Below, piece by piece: positions 22,352-37,300 of a stretch of 64,000 bases of DNA. Numbering within the stretch: position 1 is the first letter of the stretch; every line of letters begins with the position of its first letter. Made by a program: the position numbers and the translations under genes. Source of the DNA: Stenopsyche tienmushanensis (taxonomy: Eukaryota; Arthropoda; Insecta; Trichoptera; Stenopsychidae); contig WACJ01000468.1 in the NCBI GenBank assembly GCA_008973525.1, positions 1-64,000 on the forward strand, given 5' to 3'. Under the pieces are notes generated by a model. It saw only the letters and a program-made list of their open reading frames with translations. It was not told where the DNA came from and searched no databases.

Positions 22352-25300
22352 GTGAGTTAATCAATCATTCCATTTTTTGCTTAAGTAGCTCTCGAATATA
22401 CCCTAACAAAATAATCCACCTTAATCTTCCCGATTCTCATCCAAGGTACACCTTTACACACACACCGATATATTTTTAGTATTGAAATATTAAAATAATC
22501 TTCTCCACCTTTGAGCCGTTGACGTTGAAAAAATGACCGTTTACATACGAAACTACCTGTCATAAATCTCACTTCATCACACGCTAAGACATCCTGCAAA
22601 ATATTACGATAATGATCCGAATATAAAAGAAGAATTTTTATCTCTAAAAATACCACATCCATCCAGCAACCCCTGACCATTGTATCACAATAACCTTAAG
22701 GGCATAATACGTTTCACCGTGTCTTCCACCATATCTCGAGGGCTATGAGAAATGAATGTAATTTAAAAGCGACGGTAGAAGATTTTGCAGTGGCGGAAGC
22801 ACCTTGGATGCAAAAATGGATAAAAACATCTATGAAATAACAATTTAATTCATTTTTGAGAATCAAGGTCTTATTAACCATTGAAAATTATTTCATAATA
22901 ACCGTCATTATACTTGACTTACGATTAAATTATCTTATGACTCAAATATTGATTTCGAAATTTAAATTGATTCTCTATTAGATAAATATACTGTAAATTA
23001 AAAGAGTAAATCTCACTCGCGACCTCATTTGATGCGAGGCATCTATATACAGTACATTAGCTTCTAGGGACGGGGGAGGGGGATCTTTCGTGATCATACA
23101 GATCATAGAATGCTCCTTGGGTACGCATTTATCACCGAAGATACCTTAAAAAGCCCTATAAAAGGACGGAGTGATCACAAGGCCTGTGTGTCCAACCGGT
23201 CCAATTTTCGGATCACTAACACGACGAATGAGTGCCTCGCGATCGGACTCCCGATCAGATTTATGCTGCCAGTTCTCAGTCTATTGTTATCATGAATCAA
23301 TTGCAGTTAATTTTTAAATGTTATTGGGAATCTACTAAAATATATAATATTAGCTATAATTTGCAAATAAATTAGGATAATGGAATTGCTTATTAATCAT
23401 GAAAAAACCAGATGAACGATGAAAGAAGCTGGATAAATTGCTATCGTCTAAAATTGCACCGATATCCACTCATTGAAGATTATGTTTTACATTGAGAATA
23501 TTATGATTTATAGATAAAAATATATATAGAAAGAGAATCGAACGTTACCACATGGTCATGCTCATTTATAGTTGACAAGAAAATATTTTATTATTCAAAC
23601 TCAATGTTTTCATCTATGAATCTTCTTGTTACATAAAATTAAGTTGTACGCCACAAATAAGATAAAAATGTTTTTCGGAACATCCGAGCATTTCTTCTAA
23701 TTAATATGTTAATTTGGCTTTAATCTCAACCAAATCCATGGATTCAATTGTAGTCTTTCTCTAAATGGTGAGTGTCACGCTCGGTTAAGCCACTTTTATA
23801 TGAGCCCCCGTGAGCTTTATGTGTCTGTACACAAATCCATTTAAGAAAAATAAAATACACACAGCCTTATCCGTTTATTTACAAGAAACTTTCGCCTCTG
23901 GAAGTAGTGAGTTCGAAAAGATTAAGACTGCGCCTCGAACGGAGCCTTTTGTGAAATATGGGGAAACAAAGTCGTATTTTCTCTTTGATAGAGTCGTACA
24001 ACATTAAAATTTCTCAAAGCCAACCAAGAACATATCCTTCAGGCACCCCTTTGTTGGAGAGGCGCTGTTGTTTTACGCATTAATATTAATGGACATCGCT
24101 TTCACTAAACGTAGTAACGATATCTGAATAAATCATCGAGAACATCGTAAAATTTGAGGACTTTTGTGTATCTACCCCATAACGACTCTATATTCAGCAC
24201 GCTGCGTTCATGAACAAAAACCAAACTTTTCCAACAAAGAAGACGAATGGCTTTAAAGAAAAGTTGTCAAGACGCTGAAAGTGCCTATGCCAAATTGTCT
24301 TGGAATACGTAAAAACAAACCTATGGAAACATATCAGGAAAATAACCTAAATAACAGTGAGAATATAAAATTTATATATTTTTTTATGATCTTTGATATG
24401 TGGGATATTAAAAAGCAATCCAATGACAAAAACATGAATTTGGTTTTAATATATTGACTTTTTGTTGGGAAAATTTTTGATTTTTGCCCAAATTTTCTTA
24501 ATACTTAGCGGTATTTTTGGGTTAAATACCATAATCGTGGAAAACTTTTCTAGGAAAATAGTTTTTCATGAAGTGGTTTTCGATTACCTTTCCAGTATAA
24601 GATCTATTTCATATAAGAATATCTACGAATGAGTAGCGAAATCTTCATATTATAATTGTTGCTATCAATTAAATCACTCATAGACAGCCCCCTACACAGA
24701 TTCATTTATCGACACAGAACTTAATTTTCCAGAAACAAAATGTCAGAAACAATTTTGCTTATACTAAGAGTCCAAAATCACATAGATAATATCAGCAACT
24801 TAAAAATTATAAATATGATTTTTTCATTATATCCTAATACTGATCCATTATAGAAATTATTATTTGTTCAGATGTATGGGGCATGTCATGCGAAATTAAA
24901 AACTATTTGATCGTACTGAATGCTATATTTTATTACGTCATAAACACGGCTTTCAATAACGTCATTGAACAGATTCACTATCAAATTTGTGTAATATTAT
25001 TTGAGCCATTGTTCTATTTCTAAATTATATTAAATGAACTCAGCTACGTTAAAAAACTTTGTATAGAGATTATAATTGAAAATATATCTTTATACAACAT
25101 ATATTTGTAGTACTTATATATGATAGGCCATTAAATATTTTTTTTTTTTTGGAACAAACATGGGAAAAAAATACAGGTTTTATTCAAATAAATATTTATT
25201 TATAAAAATATATATTTTTTTCAAATGGTCCCCATATTACCGCAGGCATTCCTTATATCTGGCCCTCAGATTTTCGAAAACTTTTCAATAGAAAGTTCGG

Positions 25301-28300
25301 GGAATGTTGATCATTTCTTGACGGATATAATCCTTTAACGCATTCGCGGACAAGTCTGCAATTGCAGACGGACGTGATAAGTTTCTATACACTGCCAATT
25401 GTGTTATGCCGATTACATATTAGAATTACATTTTGGTTATAATGTTGCTATAAATATATTTTTTTAGAACAGATTTCTTTTTCTGATGATGAATATGTTC
25501 CTTATTCTGATGTTGACTCTGATGATTACTCTAGTACAGGAAATCTTAAACTAATATAATTCGTGGACTTCTCTGGAACAACATTTTTATTCAGCGAAAC
25601 CCCATCTTGAAGAACATTTTTTTGCTGATCCTATTCCAACCATCTTTGAGGGATGTAGATTCAGAGAAAACATTAAAATTGCAACTGGCAAAGCGGCCAA
25701 GGCATTTGTCCAGATTTAATGTCCAGACTGACGGGAGCTGATGGGGTCATGGGGGTAGACACCTCAGGATTGCCTATGGACGGATAGACTTGGATACCGT
25801 GGACAAGACAAGACGGCGAGACGAATTCTAAACATTGCACAACGGCAGCCACTCCTAAGAATCACTGGAGTGTTTGAGGCGGGGGCGCTCGGCAGAGTCC
25901 CCGGGTGGCTCCCCGCCTCCACGTGCTCGTCGTGATGGCCGCGCTACCGCACGGGTCCGTTCATCTATCGGGCTTTGATGCTGCTGGACGAATGGATGGG
26001 AATACGAAGGGCGTCAAATGGAAAGACTCTCTTCGCAAGATAACCGCACTACAGATAGAGAGAGAGAGAGGTCTGACTGCAGGAAGGACGACCTCCCGCA
26101 GCCAAGGCCAACCGACGACTCTCCCGACTCCCGCTTCCTGCGCGTCACTACCCAGCCGATGCACGCGCAAGAAGCGATCAGTCGGTAAGCGGGTGCAATG
26201 TCTCCGCAGGGCCACAAGAGATGGCGTTGTTAAAACAACACATTGCACTTGAAGAGAAATGTAAGATGTCGCTACTACGTGGGGATGATAAATCACCCAC
26301 GCTATATTTTAGATTGGCTCAATCTAATCTCGCCTCGAGCTAAAATGGGTCGACACTTCCCAGTTCCTGACGGAGCACGACCGTTTTGCGGCATACCTGG
26401 CAAAAATGAAACTAAAAGATAGTTCGGACTACGTGTGCGGGGATCATGGACACGGATCACGTTCTGTGGTCGTGCTTGGGCATGTCGGCCATAAGAGAGG
26501 CTCTCCTGTGCCGTATCAGAGGTCCTTTTTCTGGACCTCTTGGCCACAAGGACTTGGTGGCCAGCCTCGGTGCCTTTTCGGCGCTCAAGGCCTTCTACTA
26601 TAGTTTCGGAGCCAAATGCGCCTTGGACAGATACTATTTTTAGCATCCGTCCTTTAACATAACATGTCACTGCAGGTTGACCATATGCTTGTATCAACCT
26701 AGTTGTGAATAAAAAATTAAAAAAATATCCCATCCCAAGTCTAGATATATCACATCTTAATCCTTCTCTATGTTCTGAAAATTGTTTTGTATGTTTTCAT
26801 GCTGCATAATTTTATGATGTAATTTTGTAAAATTATGAAATTATTTTGCAATCTTGTGACCCGTGTGGTTATTTTTTGTGAGCTTATAAACCCTTTTTGT
26901 ATCATTTTGGTTTTGATTTTTATTACTTTTCTTATGCTTCAATGTCGTGTGTTAAACTGTGTTAGGATTTACAATATATAGTTATCAATAGTGACATGAA
27001 GTCTAAGAACGAAAATCACAAGGCGTGAGAAGAGACACAAGACAAAGAATAATAATAGTGTGATTATTGATGGTTTAACTCAATTTCTATGTTCATGAAT
27101 TACGTCGCCAATCCGTGTCCGTGAATGCGTTAATTGGAGTTAATTGTTACTGGTTTATTTGCGTAGACTCGACTGTTACTCGACGATTCCCATAAAAAAA
27201 ATCACTGGAAAAAAATTGCACCAACTTACTGTATCTAATTCTTATTATTGTAACCAACAAATTGCTGCAACTGTAGTTTGAAAAAAATCTTGCACCATTT
27301 TCAAATATTCTGCAGAACTAGCTATTACAGAACTACTGGGTGCATTTGCAAAAACGTACGGATCAATAATGCCCTTTAAAGAGATCGTCATTCAAATAGT
27401 CACCTTTGGAAAATGCAAGGGAAATAGAAAATGCTTTGGATAATGTCTTTGGTGTTTTAATTTCGGATTTTCCATGCTCCAGAATTTATATTTTTTTTGT
27501 ATTTACATTAAGTTTTCGAATATCTAAGGGTCAGATTTGAGAAATGGCAGTTATTTAGAACATATTATTTTTTAAAAAAAATATTAATGTTATTGCCCAC
27601 CCCATAGATAATACATTGACTGATCATTTTTACCCTACACGTGGAAGCCTTTCAATTTATGTTCTAAGTTTATTTCAAATACTTATTATTTATTAACGAC
27701 TCATTCTTCTTAGAATCAAACCATAGTATAGATCAGTGCTCCGCAACCGGTGTGCCGCGGCACACTGGTGTGCCGTGAGCCGATACAGGTGTGCCGCGGT
27801 AAAATTAGACAATATTATAACTAAAATATATTTCAATAGTTCTCCAGCGCCTGTCACCTATTTATGTCGCCAGACACCTAAAACCAGATATTAATATTTC
27901 TATTCCGGGATTCATCTGTCATCGTGCTCACAGAATCAACAGAATTCAGATTGGATCACTTTGTAAAACCATCAAATCACACAAAATCAAAGCCACGGAA
28001 ATTCCTAATTTGGTTAGAAGCTATCAACATGCTTACAGAAACCTTATGTCTAAATCACAAGATTTTCTAAAATATGAGCAACAGCAAAACAAAGAAAGCT
28101 GTTAACAAAGACAATTAGGGATTTCCGTGAAAGCTCAAATAATGACATGTACAAAATTAAATTGGTAACTCCTTTAGAAATAATAAAAATCATTAGAAAA
28201 TTAAAAAACTAAAAGTCCCTGGGTTTTGACACAATCGATAATTAAAAAAATCTACCATTCGTATAACTAAAATATTTTATGCGTGCCTAAATATGAGGTA

Positions 28301-31300
28301 TTTCCCAGCCATTTTCTTTGCCAAAACCATTAATTTCTTTGCTAAAACTATGCAAGGATAGCAACGATCCCACAAATTACCAACCGATCAGCCTACTTTA
28401 GTCGTGTTACCGTGCTACGTCATATTCACTCGTCTTGCGGCAGTAGTTACCATTCATTACTATTAGTTATGTTAATGAATTTTGTATGGTTATGCGTTCT
28501 TCATGTGATCAATATTTAATTTTACACTTATTTAAATATGGTATAACTAAGACTACTCTGAGTTCTGTCTGCGAAGTCCTCTCATTGACAGCTTGAGTTT
28601 AGACTCACTTCTGAGCTCGAGTTTGGATATTCCACGCCTCGCAGCCGCAGTCTGTTCAAAGTGGAACAAATAAGCATACTGTGGAGAAAAAATCGTCTTT
28701 GAAATCCAACACCAACACCCTGTGGAGTCCTTCTCGCCGATGTTACGAGGGACGCGGCAGCCGCGGGTCGTCAGAAGCTCTACGAATGAAGGTAACTGGG
28801 CCTGGTCGACAGAAGCATGACGAAGATAACTGGGCCCTGGTATTCAGCTGAGGGCTGAGGCTCTCGCCCACGTTACAATGGATACAATTTTACGTGGAAA
28901 AGATTCGTCTTTACATACAGAAGAACACAGCACAGGTATTGCAAAAATGCCAAAGAAGACTGCGAAAATGAAGCACAACGAAGACTACATTCAATATGGA
29001 TTCTCGTGATGTGGTGATGAAACAGCTCCAAAGCCACAATACATCATTTGCAGCGAACAGCTATCAAACGAAGCAATGGCACCCAATAAATTAAATCGCC
29101 ATCTAAATTCAAACCATCCCAGTTGCGTCAAAAAGGATAAACAATGTTTTCAAAGGCGTATAGAACCAAATTAAAAACAGAAACAATTCATGAATTCGGC
29201 CTTTACGGTTTCTGAAAAGGCCTTAGAAGCTAGCTACCATGTTGCAAAATTAACTGCACGTCAGAAAAAACCACATACTATCGGCGAAACACTTATTAAA
29301 CCAGTATGCAAGGAAGTTGTTCGACTTATGCTTGAGCCAAATGATGTTAAGGAAGTAAATAAAGTTTCGTTGTCTGCCGATACTGTTAAAAGACTTATTC
29401 ATGACATGTCAAGCGATATTTTAGGAACACTGATTAGAAATTTGGCTGAAAATTTTGAAAAAAGCGCAGGTATCACATTAATAATTATTAAGGTTGCAAA
29501 AAAGTAAATATAGTATAATTTTTTATGTATGTGTACATAGGAAATAAAAATATTATATTTATTGTAAAATTGTATAAAATATTTAGACCATTTTAGAGTC
29601 TTTTTATGTACTATGGGGAGAGCTGTTTAAAAATAAATAAATCAATATCTATTATTTTTGGCTTTTGGTGTGCCGCGAAATTTAAAGAAGAGCTTTGGTG
29701 TGCCGTAAGTGAGAAAACGTTGCGGAGCACTGGTATAGATAAATGTTGAGTTTACAAGATAAAAATGATCACAATAAATTAAATGTATTTCAAGAAAATT
29801 TATCCCTGAAGGTTCTATCGAAAAAATATACAATTTTCATGTTACATAATTTTACTGAGCGTCGTACATATTAGCAATTTCCTTGAAAAATATTCCTTCG
29901 TATTGTACTTGGCTTCGGTTAAAACTAAACGGCAACAGCATTTATTAGGGTATATATCAGAGTTGTGAGAAAATGCACATGCAAGTTATTTGGCTTCCCC
30001 GGGCGCAGTTAACTTCCCGGGACCTTATAAGCGTACTAACTTGCGAAATTGCCACAAACAAAATGAAAATTCGGGACAAAATTACGCATTCATTTGCGAC
30101 TGTATTTATGCGCAAATGTATACGAAATATAAATAACATTTGGCTTGAATATAATATCCAAGTCACATATCGGTTCATTAAAGTCATCCGAAAACATCGT
30201 TAGGAAGATATCTCTCGCTCCATTTTTATTCAAAAATTTTGAATAATGGATTATTATTCATCTCGGAAGTCGTATCACCGAGCACGACCAGTACGTGACC
30301 TGTCTTTGCCTAAGCTCTGCTTTGGGTCCAGAATGAAAATTTGGCTCCCCTAATGTGGAATACGGCCAGCTATTTTTTTAATTTTTATCACTTATCCCAC
30401 CCTGAATAAAGAAGCAAGCCAGATATTTTTATGGCCTATGAATAAATTCATTTATAATAATATTCATTTAGCATCAAAATCGCTCATCATTTGGCTTTAA
30501 TGTTGGATTTTTCACAAACTATAAATGAGGGCGTACTTGAAACTAATAGCAATTTAATAACATTATACCCAAATAGTAATATGATGTATGATCTATATAT
30601 TTACAATATAAAACGATTCTGGAATAATATGATTTAAACCTCATTTATGGTCTTATATGATGCAAAGACAAAGTTATATTGGATTTAGGCTGGGATATGG
30701 AAATAAATGAAGACGAGTGTGGGCAGATCCAACCAAAAATCAAAATTAACAAACCCAACCCAATTCGAATACTTCATACACTTCTTCAATCATTGATCAT
30801 TTTATACGAAACATCATCAAAAGCAATTTTTTTTATAAAATCAATTTTAATTGAATTTAACCCAACAAATGCCGCTGAGAAATAAAGAATTTGGATTAAA
30901 AATTTTTTTTAAAAAGCTAAAGTACTAAAGCCAAATTTGGAATACAGTTTATTTTAAATGAATTAAAATCAAACTGTAATCAAACTCTTCGCAAGATAAC
31001 TATTTATTCCGCACTACAGATAGAGAGAGAGGGGTCTGGCTGCAGGAGGGACGACCTCCCGCAGCCAAGGCCAAACGCCGACTCTCCCGACTCCCACCTC
31101 CTGCGCGTCACTACCCAACCGGTAACGGTGCACGCGCAAGAAGCGATCCGTCGGTATGCAGATGCAATGCCTCTGTAGGGCCACAAGAGATAGCGCTGTT
31201 AAAATAGCACATTGTACCTGAAGAGAGACGGAAGATGTCGCTGCTAATCTGGAGAATTAAGTCTACTCAGATTAACAGCGCTATATTATGTAAAAATAAT

Positions 31301-34300
31301 TTAAATATCGTTTAACCTTTTGAGAAATGTTGATGCCATAATCGCTTTACACCGATTACTTTCTGTCAGCTCCTATCAGCGTAAGACAATCTTCATTTCG
31401 AGGCAGAGTCAATTGTAAATAAGCACTGTTGATAGCATACAAGACCAAGTCATTTTTTTACATAAACAATACACAAAAAATCGATTAATTTGCTCCTGCT
31501 TTACAATGAAATGATCATTGGACAAAGACTCGTCACGAACAGGAAGAAATTAAATAAATAACTGCGCTACATTCTCTCTCTGTCTCTGTCTGTCTCCGAA
31601 CGCAATGTACAAGAGTGCTCTTTTGAATAAGTGAAGGAGGGATCACAGGCCCTGGGATAGTACTCTTTTAAGGGTTAAAACGTAACGCTAGCTCGATTCT
31701 ATTTAAATATTTTTCATATATTCATGTTTGTTCAGTATTATTTGAATTGATAAGATCGAGCGTTCGCAAGCAATTTGTTTATAGAATTGCTTATCTCTGT
31801 ATAAAATATGTTTAAATAGTTTGAATGATTTTCTAAAGCAACAGATGATCATTTATTCCGCAGTTTAAAATTTCTTTCTACACACATTCGCCTCAGTAAA
31901 TCACAAGCAAGCGACCAAATTAATTTGATACTAGATTTTTTGAACTTATAATGAAAACGCTATGAATTTACTTCGGGGAAATTTCAGTTGAAAACGACAT
32001 CTTTCAGTTGCAGTAGAAGAAGGAAGTGTTAATGAGCAAAGTTAAAAGAGACTTGAGAGAGTTACAACTAAAAGACAACGATCGTTGCACTTTTGACAGT
32101 ATATTTGAGTTCTTCAACGGTATATTTGTACTTGTGGCGAAATAAAATATGCCTGGATACTTTCTTCCAGACAGTTAACTAATCCTTAACACATGGTAAT
32201 TGAATTAATATGTAAATTTAGCATATTTATTAAGGAACATCCATCCTAATTCGACGCAATTAAGGTTTGGATTAGATTACTTTTGAAGTTATACCAACTA
32301 TTATTGTTAATAATTAATATTGTCACATTTAATAATAATGTACTCATCTCGGTGTTAAATAATTGATATGCAAAATTTAGTTTAAACAGATCAAAAGCAC
32401 TAGATTATATACAGAACATACAGACAGGGTATTTAATGATATTTTTTGCTCTTTGTTATGATGATAGTCAACGAATTCTTACTTAGCCCTATAAATGTTG
32501 CTTCATTTAAATTGTTTTTATTTAAGAGTGTCTACGCAGTGGCTTATAAAAACATGTATCTTCATTGTTTTGACCCCAATATTCATATGACACCATATTG
32601 AATATGGAATATCAAAGCAATTTATATTATTATGAGTGTTTTTGACTGGAAGCTACGACGTCATTGTAATAAATTCTTGGCAAGTAGACGATCAACCCTC
32701 AAATCAATAATGCTTTTTTAGGCGCCGACACCGATAAGTCCTATCTTCGTGGTGATCCGAAGGAGTAATATTTATAGTTATACACTAACATAAAACACTT
32801 TTTCAATCCAAGTTAGATATTTATCTGTTTCGCGAGTTCCAGGCCAGGCAGGGTGAGAGGTGTCTCACGGGCTTAATGCGATAAAGGGGATTAATCCACA
32901 AATAGGTGAGTCGTTGGAAATGGCTTTTCATCACAATATACAGGGGAAAGAAAAGAGGTGGACGTGCCCTGAGTGCCTTATTTTTGCAGGGGTTTACCAC
33001 ATTTGGCCAGGCTTCAAGAACTGATTTTACAAATGATGAACATATCTAATGGAATCTTAATCTCATGAAATTGAAATTGATCATAATAGTGATCTCAATA
33101 TAATAATTTACACTGTGACTATAACAGATCGCAGATCCCTAAATATAACCCATTCCAAGCTTTGGCTTTCAAACGGCCAACCTCCACAGATCCCGAAAAA
33201 TACGATTTTTTGATACAGGTCTTTATTTTAACAATGGAAAAAAATCACAGGAATAAGATCGGGAAAAATCGGGGTAGAAAATACATCCTACCGCGACGAA
33301 AGCAATCGATCTATCCTCAAATTAGATCTTAAACTAACCTCATCGCTATCCCGATTTGGTTTCAAGCTCTTTATTGTCCTTGTGGTTTATTTTATAAACA
33401 TATTACAATCATAGTTTTAACACTCTTAAAATGGAAAATTTAATTTAAATTACCCTAAAAAGAAGAAATTGAGAAAACTACATGATTTTGCTTGACCGCT
33501 TGCATTTTTTAAATATTTTTCCTTATGCCTTAAATAAAAATATTTATTCCATATTTATCATTATTTTGAACCTTTTTCATAATAAATATATATATATATA
33601 AGTCGTACAATAGCCAATATATGATATTATTTCATAAATGGTAAGTATGCGCCAATAAAATAACAAAATTTGAAACAATTTAAAGACAATGTATTCCGGG
33701 GCGCAATTGATTGCTTCCCAAGAAATAAAAAAGTTTGTTATCTCTTATATCTTTTGCGTTATACAGCCATAGACATCCGTAAGTCTCACTCCAAGGTTTG
33801 CCAAAAGGTTTAGCCGTTTCGCGTGATTTATTCTTTAAACGTTTTTATTGCAGACCAACGTTTCGACTAATGCCTCGCCTGTATACTGCTTTATTGTAAC
33901 TTCGTTCTAGGTGAACGAGCTACAGCATGGCCCAAAATTATTAAATTGTTTGAAAATTGCCATAGTACATTTATCAATAGTTTCTCTTCCATAAATGGAC
34001 GATTGGAATACTTTTAAGCGATTTATATATATAATTCAATTTGATTTATTTATTCATTTACCGTATTTATTTATATAAACATAAGTTTTTACAATAATCA
34101 AAAAAATGCAAGCCAAATCAAAAGTCCAAGTTTTAAAATATATTAAATCATTTATTATTTACTAAACTGCAGTATAACATTATTTATGATGCTTATTTCA
34201 AAATTAAACTTTCCATATTAATGTTAGTGTTTTCATATGAAATGTCCGATTTTAAAAGAATACCCCTAAAATGAGTCAAAAAATTAAGAAGTCAAGATTA

Positions 34301-37300
34301 CTGACTAATTAAGTCCATATCATGGATATAGAAGAAATAAAAATTCAATACAAAAACTTCGATCATAAACAAAGACACATTTTTATAAATTAAAATGAGT
34401 GATATTCGGACATTTCATATGAAAATAAATATTAGATTATATTCGTTAACATGAGTTTTTTGGCAAATTTCGGAATATTATTATAATTTTTAGACAAAAA
34501 TAATGAGCTCAAATTATTTTTATTTAGGCTTTCAACATATTTTTCTACTTTTGTACTATTTTATTTTTAAAAAAATCCTAATTTTTCCATCGCTCATATT
34601 TCGCCAAATTCCAGAAAATTAAGCGGTCTCTTGATGGTCAAGGAATAAACATTTGCAAAAGACTTTTTCTAAAAGCCATTACGCAAACAGAAAGCTTGCA
34701 TATCATATTTGCTTTGTAAACTAAATAAATACTTACAAATTTTATTAATCCATAAACTAGGTAGTGAATTATAAATGGAATTTTTTGAAATAGTAATTTT
34801 AACCATGCCTATAAATTATATATTTGCTTTTGAATGCCCATTCAAATATTAATACAAAAGTAAAGTAAGAAATAAATAAAAATGTTCAAGGGGATGCATT
34901 ATATCTAGGGAATCCCGGGATCAGTCCCGGGATCGGAATTTTCAATAGTTTAAGAAATTATATTGATACATTTGATCAAAAATTACTATTAAATCCATTT
35001 GTTTAATATAAAAAAATCATTCATCAATCAATATTATTCTGAAAATATGCCCGAAGTAACCTTAAAGCATTGAATATACTCTCATATTCCCGCAATATTC
35101 TCGATTTCCTAACAAATTATTTATTTCCATCACTGCAGATGAATACTCATATACTATAATACTTCGATGTGATTCGTGATTATATTACGGAGGAATACAA
35201 AAATCTGAATTCTGAACCCCGTATCTATTATATTTCATATCGATATTCCCATTATTAGAGTCGAGGTGTAGTAAATACATCACCGGTAGGGAAAAGTTAA
35301 TTGAACAATTTGAAAAACATATATGTACTTTATATATCTTAACATATTATTAGACAGTTGCTGCCACTAGGTGTCGCCTATACTCGCCAATTAGTAGTTA
35401 CGCCGCTGTTGTCAAGCGTCCCGATTTTGGCGAGAATGTCTCGATTTAGTAGCCTTCAACGTGCTGATGAGATGTACGATTTCTATTAGATTCCCAAATT
35501 TTTCGGGACTACTTTTATTATCGTCCATAACAAAATCGTCGTAATAAAACCGGGTCTTAATGATGTGCTCAGTGACGGAAAATTAAATAAAGGGTAATAC
35601 TTAAAAACACTTTAAGAAAATGTTTTGTTATATCATGGATTATCATCCTCATACAATGGTGCTGTTAGTCTATGTAGACTTAATTCACCAGATTAACGAC
35701 GATCGCTTCTTGCGCGTGCACCATTGTCGGTTCGGTGATAATACACAAGAGGCGGGAGTCGTGAGACCGTCAGTTAGCCTTGGCTGCGGGAGGATGTCCT
35801 TCTTGCAGCCAAATCTCTCTCTCCTGTTTAATAATCGTACGATTCAGATTTTCGAATATTTCACAAAAAAGTTTAACTTGGCGTAAAAAAGCTGTATCTT
35901 TTAAATGTTTCATTTATATGATTACGGTAAATTTACATTTTGAATTTTATAGAAGTTCATTTACAGAAAATATTTAATAAATCCTATTTAGTCTTTGTGG
36001 CATATTTGTTCGATGAAAAACACTTACTGTCAGATTTTTAAAATAATCTACATGCAAAACAAGGACCATATTTGTGTTTTCGAATCGCTTCATTGCATTG
36101 AATTGATGCATAAATTAATTTGGGATTTTTCTTGAAATGTATCGAGCTTTTCACTTCATTCATCTCGCATAAAAGCATTTTCCGATGCATATTTTCATGC
36201 AGTTTACTTTTTAAAAAGTAGTAAAATCAAAACTAATATGGTACATTTTGAAGTGTTTCAACAGGCATAATAATAATTTTGCTCCTGTGCATTTGCTCCA
36301 GACATGCAATCATTTGGAATATTCAAACATCAAACGATAGTGTTATTAATTAATTAATTGGCGGAGAACTCAGATTTCAATAGCGCACACATAAGCTATA
36401 ACGTCTTAATAATTTACTTCTATTTATGACATTGCAACCATATGCAACCCACTGCTCAATTAGGATTTCTTCTATATGTATTTACTATTATAAATTCCCC
36501 TCTTTGGGTATTTGATATTGTAGATGACGTGAAATCCAAGTTTTATCTGTGGATGCTCACCCTATCACCCTAGACAGGTGATAAAAACTACACTTATGAT
36601 CGTTTTCTTCTTAAAATGCTATATCCGCTATGGAAAGTAAGTGATCTTCATATAAGTTCCTAGGGAAAGGATAATTTAATTTTCTTATTCAAATCATTAT
36701 TTATTTTACCAGGATTAAAACTTACATGATTCTCTCGAAGATTACCTGAAAATCTTTCTTATTCTCACAACGGTAACGGCGAGTGCTCATATTACTCCTG
36801 CTATTCTACAATAATGAAGTCATCATCTTTAAGTGTTTAATTAAGACGAATAAAAATAATAAATTGAAATTAATGATGCGAAGCTTCTCCATAAATACAG
36901 TGTTAAATAGGCACATGTGCAAGGTTTAACTGTGTGGTGAGCGTTTATTGTTTTATTGCCCAACTCCGGGGGCAGTACGGAGGAAAATTACTCAGGTCGT
37001 TAAATAAGTCGCCGTGAGGTCCTGACGGGAAAATAGGGAAAATCAACAAAAAACGAGGCTTAAAATGAAATAGTGGACTAAGTACGGCGGTAAATTTCAA
37101 TTTATATTGGCCGTGACAGGTACGTAACAGAGTAGTTCCACTTCCAAAACACCTACTTTTATTCAACAAGAGGTTCATTCCGAGCCCCTAAATCCGCTAA
37201 CACACATTTCAAAAGCAATTTGCCCCGGTTGAATTTTAATTAACATCGGCTTTATAAATTCTTTTCCTTTTATCTTGTGTCCCTCAAAACAAAAACTCAT

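Larger units (their letters stand above)
25339..27129 (+). mobile_element. piggyBac element carrying nested retroelements
   Basis: TTAA at 25335-25338 and 27130-27133 flanks ends CGCATTCGCGGACAAG and (inverted) CGCATTCACGGACACG, 14 of 16 alike. An inner palindrome GTCTGCAATTGCAGAC follows the left end. About 25470-25700 encodes an acidic stretch (SDDEYVPYSDVDSDDYSS) like piggyBac N-termini, then stops. From about 25700 to 26740 an R1-like fragment intervenes, itself split by Repeat B. The DDD transposase core is missing. Confidence 0.75.
27734..29732 (+). mobile_element. hAT (Buster-like) element with exact 8-bp target duplication
   Basis: GTATAGAT occurs at 27726-27733 and 29733-29740, a perfect 8-bp duplication. 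Ends are CAGTGCTCCGCAACCGGTG and the inverted ...AACGTTGCGGAGCACTG. GTGTGCCGCGG-type subterminal repeats occur at both ends (27752-27800 and 29667-29705). Inside are a non-LTR RT fragment, an LTR-like block and a broken transposase. The intact duplication suggests the outer insertion is younger than most neighbours. Confidence 0.9.

Noticed and set aside
25905..26296. Overlapping long ORFs on both strands (111-115 codons) in a GC-rich stretch
   Set aside because: They lie in Repeat B, whose other copies do not keep the frames; GC-rich repeats give long chance ORFs.
33586..33600. AT dinucleotide runs (also 39589 and 42308)
   Set aside because: Ordinary microsatellites in AT-rich DNA.
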